From Pseudomonas sp. P8_229 (lineage in GTDB: Bacteria; Pseudomonadota; Gammaproteobacteria; Pseudomonadales; Pseudomonadaceae), in the NCBI RefSeq assembly GCF_034008635.1, contig NZ_CP125378.1, positions 4,402,501 to 4,466,500 on the forward strand: DNA of 64,000 nucleotides, in the 5' to 3' direction. Every line of letters starts with the position of its first letter. Position 1 is the first letter of the stretch. Shown in pieces: positions 25,745-34,865 of this stretch. Below the pieces are notes generated by a model that worked only from the letters and a program-made list of their open reading frames with translations, ran no database searches and was not told the DNA's origin. A program made the translations under genes and the position numbers.

Positions 25745-27451
25745 ATGACAAAGGATCGCTCAGTCTCCGCTGTACTGTCGCGCAAGGCTTCATCGTTTGC
25801 TCTGGCCTGCACGCTGCCGCTGTTGTTTTCCACGGCTGACGCCCAGCCGCAACCCGACCCGCTGGACACGCTCAAGCGCATCAACAGCAACTACAACACC
25901 CTCAAGGACAACTGCCAGGAACCCGACACCAGTGCCGCGCGCGGGCTGTATTACTGCAGCGGCGTGACCTTGCGCATGGTCAATGACGGACCGTTCAATC
26001 CGTGGGATTACAGCCCCTATGCGATCAAGATCGGCGCGACCTCCTACTCGTGGATTCGCAAGGATCTGAGCACGCGGATTCTCATCCACCCGGCCGGTTT
26101 CATCCTGCGCACGCCCACCGATGCGGCGGCGCTGAAGTTGCCGGTCAAGGAGCAGGGCTTTACCTGCATCTACGCCTTCGATGGCGGCACGGGGCCTGAG
26201 CGCAAATGGTACGGCTGCGGTTTCTTCGACAGCCGCGAACCGCCGCGCGCGGCGCAAGGGACGATGAACAACCGCAATGCCGCGCTGGCCTACGGCACCT
26301 GTGCCGAGGCCGGGGTGACCACCGCCGAGCAATGGACGCAGAAATACACCGGGCTGATGAAGGGGCCGATCCAGTACGGCCAGTGCTCGTGGAACGCGGA
26401 AAAGCCCAGTGACTGGCAGGCGATGATCCGGGTCCATGAGTCGCGCCCGAACACCACCAACAAGGACCCCTTTGCCTTCAGTGGCCAGGTCAACGAATTC
26501 ATGTTGAAGAATGCCACCGCGACCAACGACGGCAGCGAAAACATGAAGTACATCGACGCCTTCATTTACAACGTCAACAGCACGCAGAACTTCGCCACCC
26601 GCGGTGATCAGGCGCCGCCGAAACCGGAGAACGGCCTGAACAGCGCGCGCAACTTCCAGAAGAAACTCAAGGCCCAGGGCTACAGCGTGCCGATCCTGCG
26701 CCTGGACTTCACCAAGCCTGCGGAACAGCGTTTCAGCTATGTCGCCGCCGATCAGGCAATCGACGACATGGTGGTGGGGGGAGGCGCCCCGACACAGAAG
26801 TACATCGCGGATGCTGTGTGGATCGAGCGTTACGACCCGGGCACCAAAAGAAACGAATGGTCGCTGAAGGTCACGCCGACGGCGCAGGGCAAGGCGGCTC
26901 AGGCCACTGACCAAGAGGCCGTGTACAAGGAACTGTTCGCCCTGCGTGGGGCCGACAACCAGTGGCATGACAACGAGAAAGCCGCGGGCAGCATGCGCCA
27001 GCAACTGAGTTGTCTGGTGCAGAACTATCCGGCCAAGACCGAATGGAATCTGGAGCCGTTCCGCCCCGTGGTCAGCCCCCAGGAGGCGGCGAAGGCCGGT
27101 TGCAACCCGGTGCCGGTCCAGGCGCCGCAATACATCGCTTCTGCCGACTGGATCAAACGCTACGATCCCGGCACTCGCAAGGATGAATGGACCCTGAGCG
27201 TGGTGCCCACCGCAGCAGGGCGCGCCTTGCCCAATGAGCAGATCGGCGTTCTGTACGACCAGTTGTTCGCCCTCAAGGGCTCGGACAGCAACTGGCGTGA
27301 CAACGAAAGATCCGTCGGCAGCATGCGTCAGCAATTGAGCTGCGTGCTGGTCAATTACCGCAACAAGACGCCATGGAATCTGGAGCCATTCAGGCCGGCG
27401 TTGTCGGACAGCGAGACTCGCGCCGCGGGTTGCAACCCGGTCCCGCGTTGA
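25745..27451 (+). CDS. Secreted halovibrin-like protein with two DUF2599-type C-terminal repeats
   Basis: A 568-residue protein with a signal peptide (about 1-33, ending ADAQP). Residues 40-330 resemble halovibrin-type secreted enzymes: GLYYCSGVTLRMVND, SYSWIRKDLST, then Cys-rich segments and PILRLDF. Two tandem repeats of about 100 residues follow; each has a W-x-x-RYDPGT start, a W[ST]L.V.PTA core and a RQQLSC...WNLEPFRP end. These look like DUF2599 domains. Halovibrins are described as NAD-glycohydrolases, so a secreted NADase is possible but unproven. It pairs with a paralogue 32 bp downstream. Confidence 0.65.
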   Translation: MTKDRSVSAVLSRKASSFALACTLPLLFSTADAQPQPDPLDTLKRINSNYNTLKDNCQEPDTSAARGLYYCSGVTLRMVNDGPFNPWDYSPYAIKIGATSYSWIRKDLSTRILIHPAGFILRTPTDAAALKLPVKEQGFTCIYAFDGGTGPERKWYGCGFFDSREPPRAAQGTMNNRNAALAYGTCAEAGVTTAEQWTQKYTGLMKGPIQYGQCSWNAEKPSDWQAMIRVHESRPNTTNKDPFAFSGQVNEFMLKNATATNDGSENMKYIDAFIYNVNSTQNFATRGDQAPPKPENGLNSARNFQKKLKAQGYSVPILRLDFTKPAEQRFSYVAADQAIDDMVVGGGAPTQKYIADAVWIERYDPGTKRNEWSLKVTPTAQGKAAQATDQEAVYKELFALRGADNQWHDNEKAAGSMRQQLSCLVQNYPAKTEWNLEPFRPVVSPQEAAKAGCNPVPVQAPQYIASADWIKRYDPGTRKDEWTLSVVPTAAGRALPNEQIGVLYDQLFALKGSDSNWRDNERSVGSMRQQLSCVLVNYRNKTPWNLEPFRPALSDSETRAAGCNPVPR

Positions 27452-27483
27452 GTGTGTGTTGGCAAATCAAGGAGATGCAAGCC

Positions 27484-28722
27484 ATGAAAAAACGTTTGGT
27501 CAGGACTGTTCCACTGCTGATCTTGCCGCTGCTGTTGCACACGACTGCGGCCAATGCCGAGTCATGTGCGGAGACGCTGAAAAAGGTTGAAACGTTGTAC
27601 AACAAAACCGTCGACAGTTGCGGGCAGGATCCCGCGTCGGACTGTTCGGGACTGCTGGTGCGGGGTACGCACCGGGCCGATCCGGCCAAGGGGCAGAAAT
27701 GGGACGTGTGGAATCCCAGCCCGAAAGCCGTGGAGCTGGGCACGTTCGCCGCCTCGTATATGCGCGCCGATGGCATCAGCTATGAAGACCCGGGCATGAG
27801 CACGCAGAACGGCTACCTGATTACGCCGAGGGATCTTGTGAAAGATCCAGAAACACCGGTGCACGTCTATTGCGCGTTTCCCAATGATGCCTGGACCGAT
27901 TTTCGCAATGACCGTGGCTGTGGCGACAACAAAAATACCGGCCCGACCGAGGCGGTCTGCCAAGCCATGAAACCACCCATCGTGACGCCGAATGCCTGGG
28001 TCGCGCACTTCACCCAGTACAACAACAATCGCCAGCAGGACCAGTTGCAGTGTGGCTTCAACATGCGCAATCCGATGAGCAGCAAGGAGCGGGTCGATGC
28101 CTTTCGCAATTTCATGGGCGCGCGCAAAGTCATCAACAGCCGTGAATTCCAGACCCAGACGGAGCTGCGCCTGGGTAACCCGAAAACCGATGAGCTGCCG
28201 ATTCTGGCGTTCTTCTACAGCGATCAGCGCGGCTTGAATGATGCGATGGCCAATCAAAAGGACTACAAGGCCAAGACCGGCAAGGACCGCAACATCATCA
28301 AGATCGACTTTCCGAGAACCCCGGTCGGCAAGGCCTCGTTCTCGTGCATCCAGACCTCGACGCCGGCAGAACCAAAATTCTGCGACAAGTACATCGAGTC
28401 CAGCACCTGGGTAGAGCGTCCCGATCCGAAACTGGGGCCGAAGACCTGGTCGCTCTCGGTAGTGCCGACCGCGTGTGGCCGCGCGATCAAGGATGACCAG
28501 ACCGATCGGATGTTTGCCGAGCTGTACAACAAGCACAAGGACGATCCGCAATGGCGCCAGTACAGCGTCAATGGTGGCTCGTTGCGTCGACAGATGGTCT
28601 GTCATCTGGCGGCGGTCTACGATGGCAAGCCGGTGCGCAACAAGCCTGAGTGGAACCTTGAGCCGGCCCGGCCTTACGTCGATCAGGCCACCGCAGTCGC
28701 GCAGTACTGCAACCCTTATTAA
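27484..28722 (+). CDS. Secreted halovibrin-like protein with one DUF2599-type C-terminal domain
   Basis: A 412-residue paralogue of the upstream gene with a signal peptide ending ANA-ES at residue 25. The halovibrin-like domain is clearer here: CSGLLVRGTHR, VWNPSPKAVELGTFAASYMR, VYCAFPNDAWTDFRNDRGCG and LPILAFFYSDQRGLNDAM. One DUF2599-like domain follows (ESSTWVERPDPKLGPKTWSL to RRQMVCH and WNLEPARP). AAGGAGATGCAAGCC precedes the ATG. The frame is open to 27373 inside the previous gene, but this ATG fits the signal peptide. The two are probably one operon. Enzyme activity is inference. Confidence 0.7.
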   Translation: MKKRLVRTVPLLILPLLLHTTAANAESCAETLKKVETLYNKTVDSCGQDPASDCSGLLVRGTHRADPAKGQKWDVWNPSPKAVELGTFAASYMRADGISYEDPGMSTQNGYLITPRDLVKDPETPVHVYCAFPNDAWTDFRNDRGCGDNKNTGPTEAVCQAMKPPIVTPNAWVAHFTQYNNNRQQDQLQCGFNMRNPMSSKERVDAFRNFMGARKVINSREFQTQTELRLGNPKTDELPILAFFYSDQRGLNDAMANQKDYKAKTGKDRNIIKIDFPRTPVGKASFSCIQTSTPAEPKFCDKYIESSTWVERPDPKLGPKTWSLSVVPTACGRAIKDDQTDRMFAELYNKHKDDPQWRQYSVNGGSLRRQMVCHLAAVYDGKPVRNKPEWNLEPARPYVDQATAVAQYCNPY

Positions 28723-28735
28723 GGGCTGTTGATTT

Positions 28736-28825
28736 TGTGGGAGCGGGCTTGCTCGCGAAAGCGGTGCATCAGTCAGCACACATGCTGAATGTAAAATCGT
28801 CTTCGCGAGCAAGCCCGCTCCCACA
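28736..28825. repeat. REP hairpin pair (gtgggagcgggcttgctcgcgaa family)
   Basis: Inverted arms at 28736-28759 and 28802-28825, between the halovibrin-like gene and the bra operon end. Confidence 0.85.
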
Positions 28826-28851
28826 GGGGATGTGCGTTGAATTCAAAATAC

Positions 28852-28879
28852 AAAAAAACGGCCCGAGGGCCGTTTTTTT
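28852..28879. terminator. Bidirectional terminator of bra operon
   Basis: A stem aaaaaacggccc / gggccgttttttt with runs on both sides, 15 bp after the braG stop on the minus strand. It also faces the halovibrin-like operon. Confidence 0.9.
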
Positions 28880-28893
28880 GTTGGGCGAATGCA

Positions 28894-29595
28894 TCATCCG
28901 CCGAGGTACGCCTCGCGCACTTTCGGGTCGGTCAACAGCGCTTCACCGGTGCCTTGCATCACTACGCGGCCGTTCTCCAGAACGTAGGCGCGGTCAGCGA
29001 TTTTCAGCGCCTGGTTGGCGTTCTGCTCGACCAGGAACACCGTCACACCGTCTTTGCGCAGCATTTCGATGATGTCGAAAATCTGCTGGATGATGATCGG
29101 TGCCAGACCCAGCGACGGCTCGTCGAGCAGCAGCAGCTTCGGCTTGCTCATCAACGCACGGCCGATGGCGAGCATTTGCTGTTCGCCGCCGGACATGGTG
29201 CCGCCGCGCTGGTTGAAGCGTTCTTTCAGGCGCGGGAACAGGCCAAGGACCTTGTCCATTTGCTCCTGATAGTCGCCCTTGTCGGTGAAGAAGCCGCCCA
29301 TGGACAGGTTTTCTTCGACGGTCAGACGGGCGAACACCCGACGACCTTCCGGCACCACCGCGATGCTTTTGCGCATGATCTGCGACGAGTCCTGGCCGAC
29401 CAGTTCCTCACCCATGTAGCGGATGCTGCCGCTGTGCGCCTGCGGTGAACCGCAGAGCGTCATCAGCAGCGTGGACTTGCCGGCACCGTTAGCGCCGATC
29501 AGGGTCACGATCTCGCCCTGACGGACTTCGACGTTGACACTGTGCAGGGCCTGGATCTTGCCGTAGAAGGTGGAAACGTTTTCGAACTGCAGCAT
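28894..29595 (-). CDS. braG: Branched-chain amino-acid ABC transporter ATPase 2 (LivF/BraG)
   Basis: A 233-residue ATPase. Walker A is GANGAGKST (about 35-43), the ABC signature is MSGGEQQML, and Walker B is LLLDEPSLGLAP. With BraF it drives import of Leu, Ile and Val through BraDE. The start ATG directly abuts the braF stop (TAAATG), the tight spacing usual in this operon. It is the last gene before the bidirectional terminator. Confidence 0.96.
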   Translation of the reverse strand: MLQFENVSTFYGKIQALHSVNVEVRQGEIVTLIGANGAGKSTLLMTLCGSPQAHSGSIRYMGEELVGQDSSQIMRKSIAVVPEGRRVFARLTVEENLSMGGFFTDKGDYQEQMDKVLGLFPRLKERFNQRGGTMSGGEQQMLAIGRALMSKPKLLLLDEPSLGLAPIIIQQIFDIIEMLRKDGVTVFLVEQNANQALKIADRAYVLENGRVVMQGTGEALLTDPKVREAYLGG

Positions 29596-30359
29596 TTACG
29601 CTTCCCCCAGGTAGGCTTTGATCACTTCAGGATTGTCGCGGATCTGTTCCGGCGTGCCGTCAGCCAGAGGCGTGCCCTGGTTGATCACGACGATGTGGTC
29701 GGAAATGCTCATGACCAGTTTCATGTCGTGTTCGATCAGCAGCACGGTCACGTTGTGCTCTTCACGCAGCACGCTGATCAGCGCCTTGAGGTCTTCGGTT
29801 TCCTTCGGGTTCAGGCCGGCCGCCGGTTCGTCGAGCATGAGGATCCGTGGACGGGTCATCATGCAGCGGGCGATTTCCAGACGCCGTTGCTGACCGTAGG
29901 CCAGGGTCCCGGCGGTACGGTTGGCGAACTCCTTGAGGTTGACCTTTTCCAGCCAGTACTCGGCATATTCCATCGCCTCGCGCTCGCTCTTGCGGAACGA
30001 AGGGGTCTTGAACAGGCCGGCCAGGAAGTTGGTGTTCAGGTGACGGTGCTGGGCGATCAGCAGGTTCTCGACCGCCGTCATGTCTTTGAACAACCGCACG
30101 TTCTGGAAGGTGCGCACCACGCCCTTGAGGGCGATCTTGTGGCCCGGCAGGCCCTGGATCGGCTCGCCGTCCAGCAGAATGCTGCCGCCCGATGGCTGGT
30201 AGAAACCGGTCAGGCAGTTGAACACGGTGGTCTTGCCCGCGCCGTTCGGCCCGATCAGCGCCACCACTTGTTTTTCCTTGACGGTCAGGGCCACGCCATT
30301 GACCGCGAGCAAGCCGCCGAAGCGCATGCTCAGGTTTTCGACCTTAAGAATCTCGCGGC

Positions 30360-30363
<4 letters not shown>
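29596..30363 (-). CDS. braF: Branched-chain amino-acid ABC transporter ATPase 1 (LivG/BraF)
   Basis: A 255-residue ATPase with Walker [10 protein letters not shown], the LivG-type insertion region ([19 protein letters not shown]), a signature region [14 protein letters not shown], and Walker [14 protein letters not shown]. It partners BraG. Its ATG overlaps the braE stop by 4 bp (ATGA). Confidence 0.96.
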
Positions 30364-31612
<1,249 letters not shown>

Positions 31613-31616
<4 letters not shown>

Positions 31617-32536
31617 ACTTTCTCAACCTCCGGACGGCCCAGAATGCCGGTCGGACGGAACAACAGCACCAGAACCAACAAGCCGAAAGCCACGACGTCC
31701 TTGTACTGGTCGCCGAAGATATCGGCACCAAAGGCTTCCGCCACCCCAAGCACCAGCCCGCCGAGCATGGCGCCGGGGATGCTGCCGATCCCGCCCAGTA
31801 CTGCGGCGGTGAAGGCCTTGAGGCCGACGAGGAAACCGGCGTTCGGGTTGATCACGCCGTACTGCATGCTCAGCAGCACAGCCGCAACGGCCGCCAGCGC
31901 AGCACCAATGACGAAGGTCAGGGCGATGATGTTGTTGGTGTTGATGCCCAGCAGGTTGGCCATCTTGATGTCTTCGGCGCAGGCGCGGCAGGCGCGGCCC
32001 AGGCGAGAGCGAGAGATGAACAGCGTGAGGCCGAGCATGGCGACCAGGGTCACCACGAACACCACGATTTGCATATAGGAAATCAGCACTTCATGTGCAC
32101 CACCTGGCCCGATGGAGATGTTGCCGGGGATCAGGTTGGGGATGGATTTATCCTTGGAGTCTTGCGCCAGCAGAACCGTGTTCTGCAGGAAGATCGACAT
32201 GCCGATGGCGGAAATCAGCGGGATCAGACGGTTGCTGCCGCGCAGGGGGCGGTAGGCGATCCGTTCGATGCTGTAACCGTAGGAACTGGTGACAACGATG
32301 CTCGCGATAAACGCCGCGGTCATCAACAGCGGGACGTTGTCGATTCCCATCATGGCCAGCCCGGCGATGGCGATGAACGCCACGTAGGAGCCAATCATGT
32401 ACACCTCGCCGTGGGCGAAGTTGATCATTCCAATGATGCCGTAAACCATCGTATAGCCGATGGCGATCAGGGCATACGTGCTGCCAATGGTCAGGCCATT
32501 AACCAGCTGTTGGAAGAAGTGATAGATGTCAGGCAT
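31613..32536 (-). CDS. braD: Branched-chain amino-acid ABC permease (LivH/BraD)
   Basis: A 307-residue permease. Landmarks are [54 protein letters not shown] (the EAA-like coupling loop) and [17 protein letters not shown]. It is the first gene of the translationally coupled permease-ATPase block, 230 bp downstream of braC. Confidence 0.95.
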
Positions 32537-32716
32537 TACAACGCTCCTAAAAACCTGATACGCATTTCACTGGTGGAGTCATTTTCCCGCCCGGCCCCGT
32601 GGATCTATATCCACTTCGAATCCGGGTTTTGCCAGCGAACCGCTGATGACGGTTTTGAGATTTTCAGGTGGGGAGACTGGCGGATCACGCCAGCGCGGCC
32701 CATACATTCGTAAAAC

Positions 32717-32742
32717 AAAGCCCACGGCACGCCGTGGGCTTT
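32717..32742 (-). terminator. Hairpin between braC and braD
   Basis: A 12-bp stem aaagcccacggc / gccgtgggcttt lies 25 bp after the braC stop, followed on the minus strand by GTTTTA. A partial terminator here would let the binding protein be made in excess over the membrane parts, a common design in this operon type. Confidence 0.75.
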
Positions 32743-32766
32743 ATTGGCAGTCAGTCAGGGCGCGCC

Positions 32767-33894
32767 TTACTGAGGCGAAACTTCAGTTTTCGGTTTGCCG
32801 AAGTGCCACTCGTAAACCACAAATTTGAAGTCCTTCAGGTCGCCCTTGGCGTCGAAGCTCAGGTCGCCGGTAGGGGTCTTGAAGGAGCCTGCGTGAATGG
32901 CTGCGGCCACTTTTGCCGGGTCTTCGGATTTGGCTGCGGTGATACCGCCGGCAATCACTTCAACCGCCGAGTAGGAAGGGAACACGAACGGGCCGCTCGG
33001 ATCTTCTTTCTTCGCCTTGAATGCATCAGCCAGGGCAACGTTGGCCGGATCCTGGTCGAAGGATTTCGGCAGGGTCACCAGCAGGCCTTCGGAGGACTCT
33101 TTGGCGATCTGCGAAATGGAGTCGTTACCCACGCCTTCCGGACCCATGAACTTGGCTTTCAGACCTTTTTCCTGGGCTTGACGCAGGATCAGACCCAGCT
33201 CCGGGTGGTAGCCGCCGTAGTAGACGAAGTCGACGTTGGCTTGCTTGAGCTTGGAGATGATCGAGGAGAAGTCCTTGTCGCCAGCGTTGATGCCTTCGAA
33301 CACCGCCACTTTGACGTTCTTGCTTTCGAGGGTTTTCTTCACCGCGGTAGCGATGCCTTCACCGTATTGCTGCTTGTCGTGCAGTACGGCAACGATTTTC
33401 GGCTTCACGTGGTCGGCGATGTAGTTACCGGCGGCAGGGCCCTGGGCGCTGTCCAGACCGATGGTGCGGAAGACCATTTTGTAACCACGGGCGGTGATGT
33501 CCGGGCTGGTCGCAGCCGGGGTGATCATCACGACGCCTTCGTCTTCGTAAATGTCCGAAGCAGGCTGAGTGGAGCTGGAGCACAGGTGACCGACCACGAA
33601 CTTGACGCCGTCGTTGACGACCTTGTTCGCGACCGCTACGGCTTGTTTCGGATCGCACGCGTCATCGTATTCAACGGCTTCGAGCTTCTTGCCGTCGACG
33701 CCGCCCTTGGCGTTGATCTGCTCGATGGCCATTTTCGCGCCACTGAACTGCATGTCGCCGTATTGGGCTACCGGGCCGGTTTTAGGGCCGGCGATACCGA
33801 TCTTGATGGTGTCAGCTGCGAACGAATGGCTGGCAACCCCGGCCAGAACCATAGCGGCAAACAGTTTGGAAATCTGCTTAGTAGCCTTAGTCAT
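32767..33894 (-). CDS. braC: Branched-chain amino-acid periplasmic binding protein (LivK/BraC)
   Basis: A 375-residue protein with a signal peptide (residues 1-26, ending HSFAAD). The mature protein starts TIKIGIAGPKTGPVAQYGDM, the LivJ/K fold start, and has VVGHLCSSSTQPASDIYEDE with the conserved disulfide region (DACDPKQA...LCSSS). It binds Leu, Ile, Val (and often Ala or Thr) and delivers them to BraDE. GTGGAGCACT precedes the ATG. Control sequences lie in the 350-bp gap upstream. Confidence 0.96.
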   Translation of the reverse strand: MTKATKQISKLFAAMVLAGVASHSFAADTIKIGIAGPKTGPVAQYGDMQFSGAKMAIEQINAKGGVDGKKLEAVEYDDACDPKQAVAVANKVVNDGVKFVVGHLCSSSTQPASDIYEDEGVVMITPAATSPDITARGYKMVFRTIGLDSAQGPAAGNYIADHVKPKIVAVLHDKQQYGEGIATAVKKTLESKNVKVAVFEGINAGDKDFSSIISKLKQANVDFVYYGGYHPELGLILRQAQEKGLKAKFMGPEGVGNDSISQIAKESSEGLLVTLPKSFDQDPANVALADAFKAKKEDPSGPFVFPSYSAVEVIAGGITAAKSEDPAKVAAAIHAGSFKTPTGDLSFDAKGDLKDFKFVVYEWHFGKPKTEVSPQ

Positions 33895-33996
33895 AGTGCT
33901 CCACTCTTACTGTTGTAATTTTTTTTGAGTTCTGGCGCCGTAGCAGCAGAACCGGGTCAGATATCTTTGCGATACCCTCCGGAAATGCCCCCGGCA

Positions 33997-34012
33997 ACTG
34001 TACCGGTACAGT
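33997..34012. promoter_or_regulatory. Perfect 16-bp palindrome in the braC/DUF2288 divergent region
   Basis: ACTGTACCGGTACAGT is its own reverse complement. It lies 103 bp upstream of braC in the 352-bp gap (33895-34246) between divergent genes. It has CTG-N8-CAG, not the CTG-N10-CAG of LexA. An operator role is inferred from position and symmetry. The rest of the gap has no convincing gene. Confidence 0.4.
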
Positions 34013-34246
34013 GTAGAGCGCCGGTTGTTGGCCTGGGAAGCTGGCGCCAGGGGGCAAAACTTGTGGGTGTCGCATTTTTGAATGAAAAATACAGAATTGC
34101 GGCGGGGCTTTCGAGGGGCTTATGCCCCAAACACAGCATTCCTTGGCGTTCCTGCTCTTTTCGTTCGGTGAAGCGTTTTGCAACCGGGTTTTTCTGCCGG
34201 ACCACCGACGTTATCATTCGCGTCGATTTCTTTTCCGGACAGTCCC

Positions 34247-34552
34247 ATGAATCAAGAACCTAGCACCCTCTATGCCAAGCTGCTTGGTGAAACCGCATCT
34301 ATTACCTGGAAAGAGCTGGAGCCGTTCTTTGCCAAGGGTGCCCTATTGTGGGTCGATCCAGCCCTGGATTTGATCGCCGCCGCTGAGGCCGTGGCATCGG
34401 ATGATGGCGAGAAAGTCGCCGCCTGGCTGGCCGAAGACAAGGTCGCCAAGCTGTCTGAAACGCGGGCGCTGGATCTTTTCGAGCGCGATCCCGAGCTGTG
34501 GGCGGTGGTGGTGAGTCCGTGGATTCTGATCCAGGAAAGGGCGCCCGCCTGA
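34247..34552 (+). CDS. DUF2288-family small protein
   Basis: A 101-residue acidic cytoplasmic protein. Typical DUF2288 features are LYAKLLGETASITWKELEPF near the start and FFAKGALLWVDPALDLI with WVVVSPWILIQE-like C-terminal hydrophobic residues (actual LWAVVVSPWILIQE). The function is unknown. The frame is open to 34178, but the ATG at 34247 begins the conserved domain. Confidence 0.8.
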   Translation: MNQEPSTLYAKLLGETASITWKELEPFFAKGALLWVDPALDLIAAAEAVASDDGEKVAAWLAEDKVAKLSETRALDLFERDPELWAVVVSPWILIQERAPA

Positions 34553-34758
34553 GTGGTTGCACTTAGATGGTGCGAGCGTCGTGCGAAGGAAAGTGTGTAG
34601 CCGAGTAGCGTGATGGCACGTTGCCGTAGAGAAATGCCACATGCGTGGGTGGCATCACGGTGACGTAAACGTAACGGGAACAGTTTATTGAGCAGCCTGC
34701 GGGCTGCTTAATTGTTTCTGGATGTTGGAAGGGCTGAAATCTTTGGTGAATGTACCGG

Positions 34759-34849
34759 CCCCTTCGCGAGCAAGCCCGCTCCCACAGTTGAATGCATTCC
34801 GTCAGTGAAAATGCGGTCTGCTGTGGGAGCGGGCTTGCTCGCGAAGGGG
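34759..34849. repeat. REP hairpin pair (gtgggagcgggcttgctcgcgaa family)
   Basis: 28-bp arms at 34759-34786 and 34822-34849 are perfect inverted copies. The surrounding 34553-34865 gap holds nothing else I can support as a gene. Confidence 0.88.
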
Positions 34850-34865
34850 GCGACTCGGTTCGTGA

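Noticed and set aside
33999..34010. Possible LexA box before braC
   Set aside because: The CTG to CAG spacing is 8, not 10, and the genes are not SOS genes.
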